Origin: Bacteroidales bacterium
GTDB taxonomy: Bacteria > Bacteroidota > Bacteroidia > Bacteroidales > UBA3824
Reading direction: 5' to 3'
Assembly: GCA_016287995.1 (NCBI GenBank)
Contig: JAEEXW010000064.1
Coordinates: 1-10,576, forward strand
DNA: 10,576 nt
Shown: positions 1 through 5,751 of the stretch, one piece after another
Layout: each line of letters begins with the position of its first letter
How positions within the stretch are numbered: the stretch's first letter is position 1
Notes under the pieces: generated by a model
What the model was told of the DNA's origin: nothing
What the model saw: the letters and a program-made list of their open reading frames with translations, nothing else
The model's database searches: none
Made by a program: the position numbers and the translations under genes

Positions 1-2
1 GC

Positions 3-431
3 TTCGGGTACTTTAATTACCTCGGTATATTCATTCCTTTTTGAAAGATTTTGCCACGTCAGCAATGAACCTTTTGAAGCGTTTTGTTTGAAAAATTTTT
101 TTGCGTTACCGCTTGAAACTTCGACAAGTACCATTTTGACAAACGCAGCGCAGTAGGCTTCGTTTTTTACCCACCCCGCATTAGCGGTTATTTTATTCTG
201 AAACTCCTTGTTTTCAAAACCTTTATTTTCAACGATTTCCCTTACACCTACCCATTTTGTTGCTTCTGTCAAAATTGCGGATTGTATTTCGTTCAACTGA
301 ACGGTGTTGCCTTTACCGTCCGTAACAGCCTTTACAACCGTTTTTTTCTTGCGTTTCCACAGAATTATTCCCGTTGTCAAAGCGGCTACAAACGCCGTTG
401 AAATGAGTGCTATTTTTACGCCTTTTTTCAT
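3..431 (-). CDS. Membrane-anchored CHAP/amidase-like cell-wall hydrolase, C-terminus cut by window edge
   Basis: The first 143 residues are visible, running from ATG at 429-431 off the left edge. Residues 7-24 form a single membrane segment followed by a basic patch (KRKKK), so the rest probably lies on the far side of a membrane. From about residue 45 the sequence resembles CHAP/TIGR02594-type cysteine hydrolases: a helical lead-in with the WVGVREIVENKG stretch, then EAYCAAFVK with Cys94 at the helix start, where these families keep the catalytic Cys. The catalytic His would lie outside the window. Such enzymes cut peptidoglycan peptide or amide bonds; here it could be a virion-bound entry enzyme or an endolysin. 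It starts 7 bases after the stop of a gene with a peptidoglycan-binding-like domain, which supports a cell-wall role. The family is recognised by motif only. Confidence 0.6.
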   Translation of the reverse strand, partial: MKKGVKIALISTAFVAALTTGIILWKRKKKTVVKAVTDGKGNTVQLNEIQSAILTEATKWVGVREIVENKGFENKEFQNKITANAGWVKNEAYCAAFVKMVLVEVSSGNAKKFFKQNASKGSLLTWQNLSKRNEYTEVIKVPE

Positions 432-438
432 AGTTTTG

Positions 439-888
439 TTAGTTCAAAATTTTCCACCCCGTAGCCTTGTCCGTATCTTTGTCATATACGCCGTTTTCCT
501 GTAAATTCAGGTTTCTGACGGTGTTAAGATACGTTTGTAAGGCTTTTACAGCGGTCTTTGTATGATTGTCGTATCTACCTGAAACAGCGATTAATCCGCC
601 CGCATTGGTACGTAAATCTGTAAGTGCAAATGCTACTTTTACGGCACTTGTTGTAATCGTGCTTCCAAATTTGCCGTTGCCGTCGCCATAAATAAACTCA
701 TTGAGTTTTTGTTGCAATTTCTTTGTTTGCTCATCTGTTATTAATGCGGAACTTACAACAACCTTACTTTCAATAGCGACTTCGGACTGTTTGTCTGATT
801 TCTTTTTCTTATAAAACCGAAAACTGACAAACACCGCAGCCGCAATGCAGACACCTACCGCTATTTTCGCTGACGTTTTCATTTTCAT
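439..888 (-). CDS. Membrane-anchored protein with peptidoglycan-binding-like C-terminal domain
   Basis: This is a 149-aa protein. Residues 8-23 form one membrane segment, followed by KKKK at 27-30 and then a polar linker. Residues about 103-141 look like a peptidoglycan-binding repeat: GRYDNHTKTAVKALQTYL matches the G-x-Y/F-D-x-x-T-x-x-A-V-x-x-h-Q pattern, and GVYDKDTDKA could be the next repeat's start. The ATG overlaps the stop of the preceding gene as ATGA (885-888), so the two are probably translationally coupled. A second Met at residue 3 is an alternative start. The layout (anchor, basic patch, cell-wall domain) matches the next gene, which is CHAP-like. I infer that the pair docks on and opens the cell wall during entry or exit. 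The PG-binding call is by pattern and could be wrong; the membrane anchor is clear. Confidence 0.65.
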   Translation of the reverse strand: MKMKTSAKIAVGVCIAAAVFVSFRFYKKKKSDKQSEVAIESKVVVSSALITDEQTKKLQQKLNEFIYGDGNGKFGSTITTSAVKVAFALTDLRTNAGGLIAVSGRYDNHTKTAVKALQTYLNTVRNLNLQENGVYDKDTDKATGWKILN

Positions 889-1592
889 TTTACAATTTTC
901 ATAGCATTTTTCGGGTTCAACGCCTTAAACGCATTTTTCGGATTAGCAAGTTTTTTCGCTTTTTTCATCATCTTTTTTACTCTCTTACCGAGTTTTATCT
1001 TGCCTAAACCGTTTAATTGTGTTATCATTCCGCTTGCAGGTACATCTTTTGCTTGCAAAGCAGAATTATATTTTGCTATATCGCCGCTATCGTCATAGCC
1101 TAACCATTGTATCAAAGTTCTCGGCTCTGTATCGGATTCGCTTCCTGTAATACTTTTCAATTTGCCTGTTTGTACGCCAAATTTTTGGCATAAATACAAC
1201 CAATCGTGCTGATTACCGCAAGCGTTAATAATACTCAAAATCGTGTTGGCGTTGTAATTACGAGTAGATTCTCCATAGCAAGGTACGGTAAGTTCCATTG
1301 CTTTTTTCAGTTCATCTATTCGTAAATCGAACCATTCAGGGGCTTTTGTTATTTTTTTATCGTCAAGCCCTTTTGTTTGATTTTTCATTGCTTTATTAGC
1401 CTCCATACGCTCTTTTATGTTTTTATAGACTTTTTTGCCGACAAAAAACAAAATAACGCCGCCGATTGATATACCGACACCCTTTAACACTTTTAATGCA
1501 ACGGAGGACGTAGTTTTTACGCCCGCCCTTACATCATCACGAAATTCTTTATCTTGCAACAATGACGTTGCTACTACTGAGGGAATTGCCAT
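885..1592 (-). CDS. Membrane protein with lysine-rich C-terminal tail, unknown function
   Basis: This is a 235-aa protein that I do not recognise. Residues about 36-52 (ISIGGVILFFVG region) are a membrane segment flanked by Lys. Residues 85-185 form a mixed domain; ANTILSIINACGNQHDWLYL has the helix-rich look of small annexin-like or helical-bundle repeats, but that is not firm. LNGLG at 193-197 marks the junction to a strongly basic tail (199-235), which contains a near-duplicate NPKNAFKAL / NPKNAMKIV. The tail could bind nucleic acid or acidic lipid. The start ATG at 1592 has an A-rich leader (AAAGAAAAATGGC) 12 bases after the preceding stop. It sits directly before the two cell-wall genes and shares their N-terminal anchor layout, so a virion membrane protein is a reasonable inference. 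Confidence 0.75.
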   Translation of the reverse strand: MAIPSVVATSLLQDKEFRDDVRAGVKTTSSVALKVLKGVGISIGGVILFFVGKKVYKNIKERMEANKAMKNQTKGLDDKKITKAPEWFDLRIDELKKAMELTVPCYGESTRNYNANTILSIINACGNQHDWLYLCQKFGVQTGKLKSITGSESDTEPRTLIQWLGYDDSGDIAKYNSALQAKDVPASGMITQLNGLGKIKLGKRVKKMMKKAKKLANPKNAFKALNPKNAMKIVK

Positions 1593-1604
1593 TTTTCTTT
1601 GTTT

Positions 1605-1955
1605 TTAAGTTTCGGGAATAATCTTCATAAACTCCAACCTGAACGGTATAAACTCACCTTCCTTGCCGTAGTTTGATACCTTTATCTCCATTTCTTCGGT
1701 AAAGAATTGGAACTGAGAACTATCTGCATCTTGCAATGTTCTTTTAGTGAAAGCGTAGTAATTATCCGCCGAAATAAGTTCTACTTTCGTGTGTATTTTT
1801 GCGTCAACGTCCTCGCTACAAAACATATAGAGGTATTTGTTCAAGTCCAAAATCATATTCGGACTTGTTACGTCAATATGACACGCAACGGTTTTGTATT
1901 TTTTTATCTTGCGTGCTTCTGTTTCGATTAGTATTAATGTACCTACGTCAACCAT
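1605..1955 (-). CDS. Small beta-rich protein, possible minor capsid or spike subunit
   Basis: This 116-aa protein shows no signal peptide, no membrane segment and no motif I recognise. Alternating hydrophobic stretches (VGTLILIE, KTVACHIDV, KVELISAD, QFQFFTEEMEIKV, PFRLEFMKI) suggest a beta sandwich, and the last strand is followed by a short polar end, as in jelly-roll proteins. The preceding gene encodes a protein of the same length (116 aa) and similar strand pattern, and the two are separated by one base, though I see no clear sequence identity between them. GGAGG lies 9 bases before the ATG, but those bases encode the LeuGluGlu end of the preceding gene, so it may be coincidental. Capsid, penton or spike function is inferred from context. 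Confidence 0.75.
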   Translation of the reverse strand: MVDVGTLILIETEARKIKKYKTVACHIDVTSPNMILDLNKYLYMFCSEDVDAKIHTKVELISADNYYAFTKRTLQDADSSQFQFFTEEMEIKVSNYGKEGEFIPFRLEFMKIIPET

Positions 1956-1956
1956 T

Positions 1957-2307
1957 TTATTGTTCCTCCAAATCTTCTAAATAAGTTACGTAGACTTTGA
2001 GCCTACATTCTTTTGTCAAATCGCTCTCAATCAAGCGTAGAGTGTAATACAAATTGTTGGCTTCGGGCAGATTCAGGACGGGTATATTCTTAACGTTCCA
2101 ATGCTCGTTGTCATCAGCAGCAATTACTTGATTGAGTAATTGCTCATTGGTTTTCTCATTGAAAATAGAAATATACCCCATACCGTTGACAAGATTAGGA
2201 CATATAGACACAATTTTCTTTACGTTTGTAGGCAGCACGATACTATCGTGCTTACTTTCATACGTATTGTCAACTACAACGTTATATAAATATACCCTTT
2301 GCCGCAT
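1957..2307 (-). CDS. Small beta-rich protein, possible minor capsid or spike subunit
   Basis: This 116-aa soluble protein is of unknown function. Predicted strands include RVYLYNVVV, SIVLPT, KKIVSICP, GYISIFNE, NLYYTLRLIE and CRLKVYVTYL, with an acidic tail EDLEEQ, which fits a compact beta sandwich. It starts one base after the preceding gene's stop and ends one base before the next start, the densest packing in the operon, so the three proteins are probably made together. It could be a partner of the equally long neighbour (a hetero-oligomeric spike or penton). No family is recognised; the structural role is inferred from its place in a presumed virion operon. Confidence 0.75.
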   Translation of the reverse strand: MRQRVYLYNVVVDNTYESKHDSIVLPTNVKKIVSICPNLVNGMGYISIFNEKTNEQLLNQVIAADDNEHWNVKNIPVLNLPEANNLYYTLRLIESDLTKECRLKVYVTYLEDLEEQ

Positions 2308-2308
2308 T

Positions 2309-2890
2309 TTACTTTCTTGGTTTTGTTACTGAAAATAGATAAATTTTCACGTCAAACGGATTAACAAACAATGTGTTACTGCTTGTAATCGTACCTTTGA
2401 TGAGTGAGCCGTCCGCACGTTCATTAACGGGGTAAATGTTATCGTAAAAAGCGTTACCCGTTTTGGACGATATAAGCGAACAATCGAAACCGTCAGGAAG
2501 AATCTCCTCGTTATCAATCGTAAGTTGCATTTGAGAGTCGTTAATACACTTCAAAGCATCGTTTTTCTCCGTTTCCGTAGACACAAGCATTACGCCCAAA
2601 ATCCTTTCGTTGGTTACGTGTGCCTGAGTTTCAAAAGCAAATCGTTTCCCGCCGCCGTCAATTCTTACCGTCAAAATCTGATGTTTGAGCCTTACGCCGT
2701 TAAGTTCAAGGTATCTGACATTGATACCACCGCTAACTACTCTATCCTGAATAGGGAAAGGGTAAACTGCGCCGTTTTCTGCGGGTTTTCCCTGCGGTTG
2801 CGGCTGTGTCTGCGCTGCATTTTGTTGCTGCGGAATCTGCATATTCGGTTGCGGCATTTTGCCTTGTTGTGGTATTTTGCTGTAATCCAT
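2309..2890 (-). CDS. Beta-rich protein with Pro/Gln-rich N-terminus, possible second capsid protein
   Basis: This is a 193-aa protein. Residues 1-40 are low-complexity Pro/Gln (for example QIPQQQNAAQTQPQPQ), probably a flexible arm. Residues 45-193 are beta-rich: INVRYLELNGVRL, HQILTVRIDGG, KRFAFETQAHV, ILGVMLVST, MQLTIDNEEI and a final VKIYLFSV strand ending in basic TKPRK. The size and pattern suit a single jelly-roll domain of about 150 residues, as in minor capsid or penton proteins of tailless viruses, with the arm contacting neighbours or a membrane. Gln18 lies in a Gln-x-Pro context, relevant if the operon's transglutaminase-like domain cross-links proteins. The start follows GCTTTAAGAAAATGG, with no Shine-Dalgarno. 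No family is recognised. Confidence 0.75.
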   Translation of the reverse strand: MDYSKIPQQGKMPQPNMQIPQQQNAAQTQPQPQGKPAENGAVYPFPIQDRVVSGGINVRYLELNGVRLKHQILTVRIDGGGKRFAFETQAHVTNERILGVMLVSTETEKNDALKCINDSQMQLTIDNEEILPDGFDCSLISSKTGNAFYDNIYPVNERADGSLIKGTITSSNTLFVNPFDVKIYLFSVTKPRK

Positions 2891-2894
2891 TTTC

Positions 2895-3089
2895 TTAAAG
2901 CATTTTAATTAGCGAACTACCCGCTATTTTTTTAAAAAATTGTTTATCTTTTTTGATTCGGGGATACAATGTATCTACGAACTGAGAATCAGTTAAATTC
3001 TCCAAAATATTAGTGATAACCGCGATTTTAATTTTTGCGTTCAATTCGCTGTCGGCGGTTACATTACAATTAAAATTAAATGTCGCCAT
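2895..3089 (-). CDS. Small protein of 64 residues, unknown function
   Basis: I place the start at ATG 3087-3089, giving a 64-aa product beginning MATFNFNCNV. A longer reading frame up to 3158 would add only a His/Asn-rich stretch that overlaps the Gln-rich end of the preceding gene in another frame, so it is unlikely. AAGGAG lies 9 bases before the chosen start, although it also encodes part of the preceding gene, with which this gene overlaps by 14 bases. The protein has a short hydrophobic strand-like start, a helical middle (IKIAVITNILENLTDSQFVD) and a basic C-terminal half with KKDKQFFKKIAG. It could be a small assembly factor or minor virion component. No family is recognised. Confidence 0.65.
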   Translation of the reverse strand: MATFNFNCNVTADSELNAKIKIAVITNILENLTDSQFVDTLYPRIKKDKQFFKKIAGSSLIKML

Positions 3090-4119
3090 TGTTATTTTCT
3101 CCTTGTGATTGTTGTGATTGTTGTTGTGGTTGTGCTGCGGGTTTGTTATGCTTTGCAAGCACGAACCCGTAAACCTCTTTTAATTGCCTGTCGCCTAAAC
3201 TTGTATACTGACAAATAGCAGTAACAAGGGCTATGCGGCTTTTGTCAAGAGTAGAGAGATAGCCGTTAATTTCTGATACATATTCGGCTGTTTCAGGGTT
3301 AGTAGACTGAACTTTGATATTGTCTAAGTCTGTTTGTTGCGTTGTGTTGTCGGAAGTTTGAATAGGCGTAGACGGCATATCTTCGCCCATTAAGCCCTGC
3401 AAAGTTTTGTCAAGATTTAATTTTTGGCTCAACATTCCGAGAATTGCCGTTCCTGCAATAGTCTTTATTGATAATTTGTTTTGCCAATCGTGTTCCTTGT
3501 TGCGGTAATCCCTCTTAGTATCGTATAACTCGTATTCAAGTTTTTTAGATTCATCTTTCAGTTTTTCGTTTGATTCTTTCAAACGTTTTATCTCTTGTTC
3601 AAGTTCCTTTTGTGTAACTTTGAGGTCGGCTATTGTCTGATTAGCATTTTCAAGTCTGTCTTGTTGTGCTATTTGCATAGCAGTATTCTTAATGATACCG
3701 CTCAAACCGTTTTCAAACCCCATAAGACCGAGAGAATCACCTAAACCTTTGAGGTTTGCGCCCAAATCTCCGAAACCGCCTTGTTGCGGTAATTGCTGTT
3801 GTTTTTTCTTCATTTTTTTTTGTTTTTTTAGTTTAAAAGTGTTTTCTAAAATCGGCTCTGCATCGTCATAATATCCGCTGTATTCCCGAATCAACACACT
3901 TGATACTTGTTTGTTTTTTTCAAGTTGCGAAATTGCATTTTTGAATGTTTCTGCCCCTGTTGCATTTTTCCGATTTTGACGGATAGTGATTATTGGGTAA
4001 CAGATTGTTTGTCCGTTATTATCGCCGTCAGATACGCCTATAATATCAAAATAATACTTTGTTGTTGCATTATCCTTAAAAATCAAGTTATTGCAATATT
4101 CTTCCAATTCTTCTGTCAT
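3076..4119 (-). CDS. Coiled-coil protein with Gly-rich motif and Gln-rich tail, probable virion scaffold or linker
   Basis: This is a 347-aa protein in four parts. Residues 1-95 form an acidic/mixed N-terminal domain (CYPIITIRQNR region beta-rich). Residues 96-109 are Lys/Gln-rich. Residues 112-145 are a Gly-rich hydrophobic stretch with GFGDLG and GLGDSLG. Residues about 152-212 form a long charged coiled coil (KELEQEIKRLKESNEKL region). A weak hydrophobic segment (IKTIAGTAILGML, about 218-230) follows, then a Thr/Gln linker, a helical domain at 275-325, and a low-complexity Gln tail to the end. The GFGDLG stretch resembles the N-terminus (GLGDLGNSLGNV) of the putative capsid protein encoded just before it, suggesting the two share a binding or processing signal. 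LKGLG at 123-127 fits a maturation-site-like pattern. It starts 26 bases beyond a terminator-like hairpin. Scaffold or core linker function is inferred. Confidence 0.75.
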   Translation of the reverse strand: MTEELEEYCNNLIFKDNATTKYYFDIIGVSDGDNNGQTICYPIITIRQNRKNATGAETFKNAISQLEKNKQVSSVLIREYSGYYDDAEPILENTFKLKKQKKMKKKQQQLPQQGGFGDLGANLKGLGDSLGLMGFENGLSGIIKNTAMQIAQQDRLENANQTIADLKVTQKELEQEIKRLKESNEKLKDESKKLEYELYDTKRDYRNKEHDWQNKLSIKTIAGTAILGMLSQKLNLDKTLQGLMGEDMPSTPIQTSDNTTQQTDLDNIKVQSTNPETAEYVSEINGYLSTLDKSRIALVTAICQYTSLGDRQLKEVYGFVLAKHNKPAAQPQQQSQQSQGENNNGDI

Positions 4120-4131
4120 TTTTTTTATCTG

Positions 4132-4171
4132 TTTTTTTTTAAAAATTAACGGGGGAGTTACCCCCCGTTAA
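4132..4171 (-). terminator. Terminator-like hairpin after the putative capsid gene
   Basis: A perfect 10-bp stem (TTAACGGGGG with CCCCCGTTAA, 4146-4155 and 4162-4171) has a 6-base loop and, on the minus strand, is followed by TTTTT (4145-4141). It sits 36 bases after the stop of the 261-aa gene and 26 bases before the next ATG. No promoter is obvious between, so it probably terminates partially or protects the 3' end, giving more message for the upstream genes than for those downstream. The T run is short and is followed by nine A. Confidence 0.75.
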
Positions 4172-4207
4172 CCAATCAATAATGAAGAAAATAACCTTAC
4201 TTAACAA

Positions 4208-4993
4208 CTACGCTTTGGTGGTCTTAACGCCCCACAATTCAAAACGCATAGCGGTATTAGCCGCAGGAGTACCTGCAAAATCGAACTCGACTTTGATAGT
4301 TCTCTGCGGATAGAACATTTTCGGGGTTGAGAGTACGTACTCACCGTCCGAAATATCGGTTCTGTTGTCGTGCGAGAATACGCTTGCTGCTGATTTGTCA
4401 ATGTAGGTCGTAGATTCCTGACCCATAAACCACTCACCGTTAATGATGGGTGCTGAGGGTTTCTCCCAAGTTGCGCCTTTGAAGTCTGCTTCGGTAACAC
4501 CCGTCAAACCTTTTGAGGTCAAACATTTTACCCTTGTGCAAAGGAAGAAGTCCTCAGCGGGCATACGACCCTGAACTACGTTTGTAATACCGACTACCGT
4601 GTTATCACCCGATTTAAACAAATCTGCGTGGTTCTGTCCCGAAATGTCTTTTACTGCATAGTAAATGAACGGAACTAACTGCCACTGACCGCTGCGCAAT
4701 TTTGCTTGCGCATCTGCGGGCAACAAGCCTAAACGCTGCTCAAAAAGTGCTTTTTCAGAAAGGTTAGTTGTTTCGCGAGCAATGTTAGCACTGCCTTTTG
4801 CTTTAATTGCTTTAATAACTTTCTTTCTTGCTTTGTCTTTTGCTGCTGGTGTTGCGCCCAAACCGTCAATAAGTCCGAATAAGCCAACCAAGTTATCATC
4901 TGTGAAGTTGTCAAGAACAACGTCATCGCCGCGCAATAATACGCCTGCTACGTTTCCAAGGGAATTTCCCAAATCGCCTAATCCGTATACCAT
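4208..4993 (-). CDS. Putative major capsid protein (beta-rich, 261 aa)
   Basis: The N-terminus carries a Gly-rich motif (GLGDLGNSLGNV, 4-15), followed by a helical, Lys-rich region to about residue 85. From about 103 the protein is beta-rich: WQLVPFIYYAVKDISG, NTVVGITNVV, EDFFLCTRVKCL, EWFMGQESTTYI, GEYVLST, RTIKVEFDFAG, and a closing MRFELWGV strand with a short basic end. At 261 aa it is close in size to compact capsid proteins such as PM2 P2 (269 aa, double jelly roll). It may instead be one jelly roll with an N-terminal arm. It is the only gene in the run flanked by both a long conserved A-rich leader and a terminator hairpin, which suggests high expression. IDGLG at 42-46 resembles a maturation cleavage site. 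Capsid identity is an inference from composition, size and context; no database family is recognised. Confidence 0.5.
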   Translation of the reverse strand: MVYGLGDLGNSLGNVAGVLLRGDDVVLDNFTDDNLVGLFGLIDGLGATPAAKDKARKKVIKAIKAKGSANIARETTNLSEKALFEQRLGLLPADAQAKLRSGQWQLVPFIYYAVKDISGQNHADLFKSGDNTVVGITNVVQGRMPAEDFFLCTRVKCLTSKGLTGVTEADFKGATWEKPSAPIINGEWFMGQESTTYIDKSAASVFSHDNRTDISDGEYVLSTPKMFYPQRTIKVEFDFAGTPAANTAMRFELWGVKTTKA

Positions 4994-5038
4994 TTTCTTA
5001 ATTTGTTTTATGTTAATATTAATTTTTTCTGTTTGTTT
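4994..5038 (-). promoter_or_regulatory. A-rich leader with 13-base element, upstream of putative capsid gene
   Basis: Read on the minus strand, the leader begins AACAAACAGAAAA (5038-5026) and reaches the ATG 32 bases later through an A/T stretch containing TAAAACAAATTAAG. The same 13-mer occurs 33 bases before the next gene upstream (5751-5739). It contains no Shine-Dalgarno and no TAnnTTTG box, so a translation-enhancing leader is likelier than a promoter. Confidence 0.45.
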
Positions 5039-5054
5039 GTGGTTTTAAAGAGAG

Positions 5055-5705
5055 TTACAATACAAGTCCGTCAGGTGTGTAACCTATGCCCTCAATATGT
5101 TCACGCTCGTAAGGAGTATCACGTACCGAAACTTTAACGCCCGAAGGAATGTCTAAGGCAGCAATCTGATTGTTTACGGGTAATTCAATTTCTCCGTCAT
5201 CGCCGAAGCCGTTGAACTCGTCATCGTCATCATAGCCGTCCAAATCATCATCGTCATCATAGCCGTCCAAATCATCATCGTCATCATAGCCGTCCAAATC
5301 ATCGTCATCGTAGCCCGAAAATCCGTCTTCAATGTCCAAATCATCATCAGTGCCTAACAAGTCGCCCATAATGCCGTCATTCATACCTGAAAGAAGATTT
5401 TTCTTCCAAAAGAACTGCATACCGCAGTTAACTACGCCTGAAAGTGCCGCTCCCGTACCAAGTTGACGAACCGTCTTGCTGTCAGCAGAAAGTGCGATAC
5501 TTGCGCCAATCACGGTTGTAATAATGGGGGTTACGTAGTTTTTCAATCCCGTAACGGTTTCTGCGCCAAGACCGCTAACAACAGGCTCAGCACTAAGTCC
5601 CTTATTGATAAGTTTTTGCAATACTATACCGCTCAAAAAGCCGCCGCCGCCCGCAAGGAGTGTCGGCAAAGTATTGCCCAAATTGTTTATTGTTACTTTT
5701 GCCAT
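5055..5705 (-). CDS. Multi-membrane-segment protein with Asp-rich repeats
   Basis: This 216-aa protein has an N-terminal half that is hydrophobic and Gly-rich, with probable membrane segments near 12-30, 57-75 and 82-100, joined by short loops. Residues 120-170 are extremely acidic: three copies of a 9-residue LDGYDDDDD-type repeat, flanked by GFSGYDDDD and EFNGFGDD. Residues 171-216 form a small soluble tail ending GIGYTPDGLVL; the preceding gene's product ends in a similar GVGYISP pattern. The acidic stretch is the natural electrostatic partner of the Lys-rich proteins encoded just before it. I infer a virion membrane protein whose acidic loop contacts basic core proteins. LAGGG at 17-21 fits a maturation-site pattern but lies next to a membrane segment. 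It shares its 13-base leader element with the next gene. No family is recognised. Confidence 0.8.
   Translation of the reverse strand: MAKVTINNLGNTLPTLLAGGGGFLSGIVLQKLINKGLSAEPVVSGLGAETVTGLKNYVTPIITTVIGASIALSADSKTVRQLGTGAALSGVVNCGMQFFWKKNLLSGMNDGIMGDLLGTDDDLDIEDGFSGYDDDDLDGYDDDDDLDGYDDDDDLDGYDDDDEFNGFGDDGEIELPVNNQIAALDIPSGVKVSVRDTPYEREHIEGIGYTPDGLVL
5215..5312. repeat. 27-bp in-frame tandem repeat encoding LDGYDDDDD units
   Basis: Units beginning CATAGCCGTCCAAATCATCA start at 5231, 5258 and 5285, exactly 27 bp apart, with diverged flanks on both sides. Each unit encodes nine residues on the minus strand, so the repeat is a coding expansion. Near-perfect identity implies recent duplication, and copy number may vary among relatives. 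Confidence 0.9.
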
Positions 5706-5751
5706 TTTAAAATTGTTTTAGATTAATTTTTACGTTAATTTTCTGTTTGTT
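5706..5751 (-). promoter_or_regulatory. A-rich leader with the shared 13-base element
   Basis: AACAAACAGAAAA (minus strand, 5751-5739) overlaps the stop codon of the preceding gene by two bases and lies 33 bases before the ATG at 5705. The remainder (ATTAATCTAAAACAATTTTAAA) resembles the leader of the next gene. It is probably a shared translation-initiation or mRNA-stabilising leader. Confidence 0.4.

Noticed and set aside
3090..3158. Longer start for the 64-aa protein adding a His/Asn-rich N-terminus
   Set aside because: The extension is the out-of-frame reading of the Gln-rich end of the preceding gene; the ATG at 3089 gives a normal N-terminus.
4201..4500. A 99-codon minus-strand frame inside the capsid candidate
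   Set aside because: It lies wholly within the 261-aa gene in another frame, has a low-complexity Ser/Arg/Pro-rich translation and no independent leader.
5215..5312. CRISPR-like repeat array
   Set aside because: The 27-bp units are contiguous without spacers and keep the reading frame as 9-residue Asp repeats.
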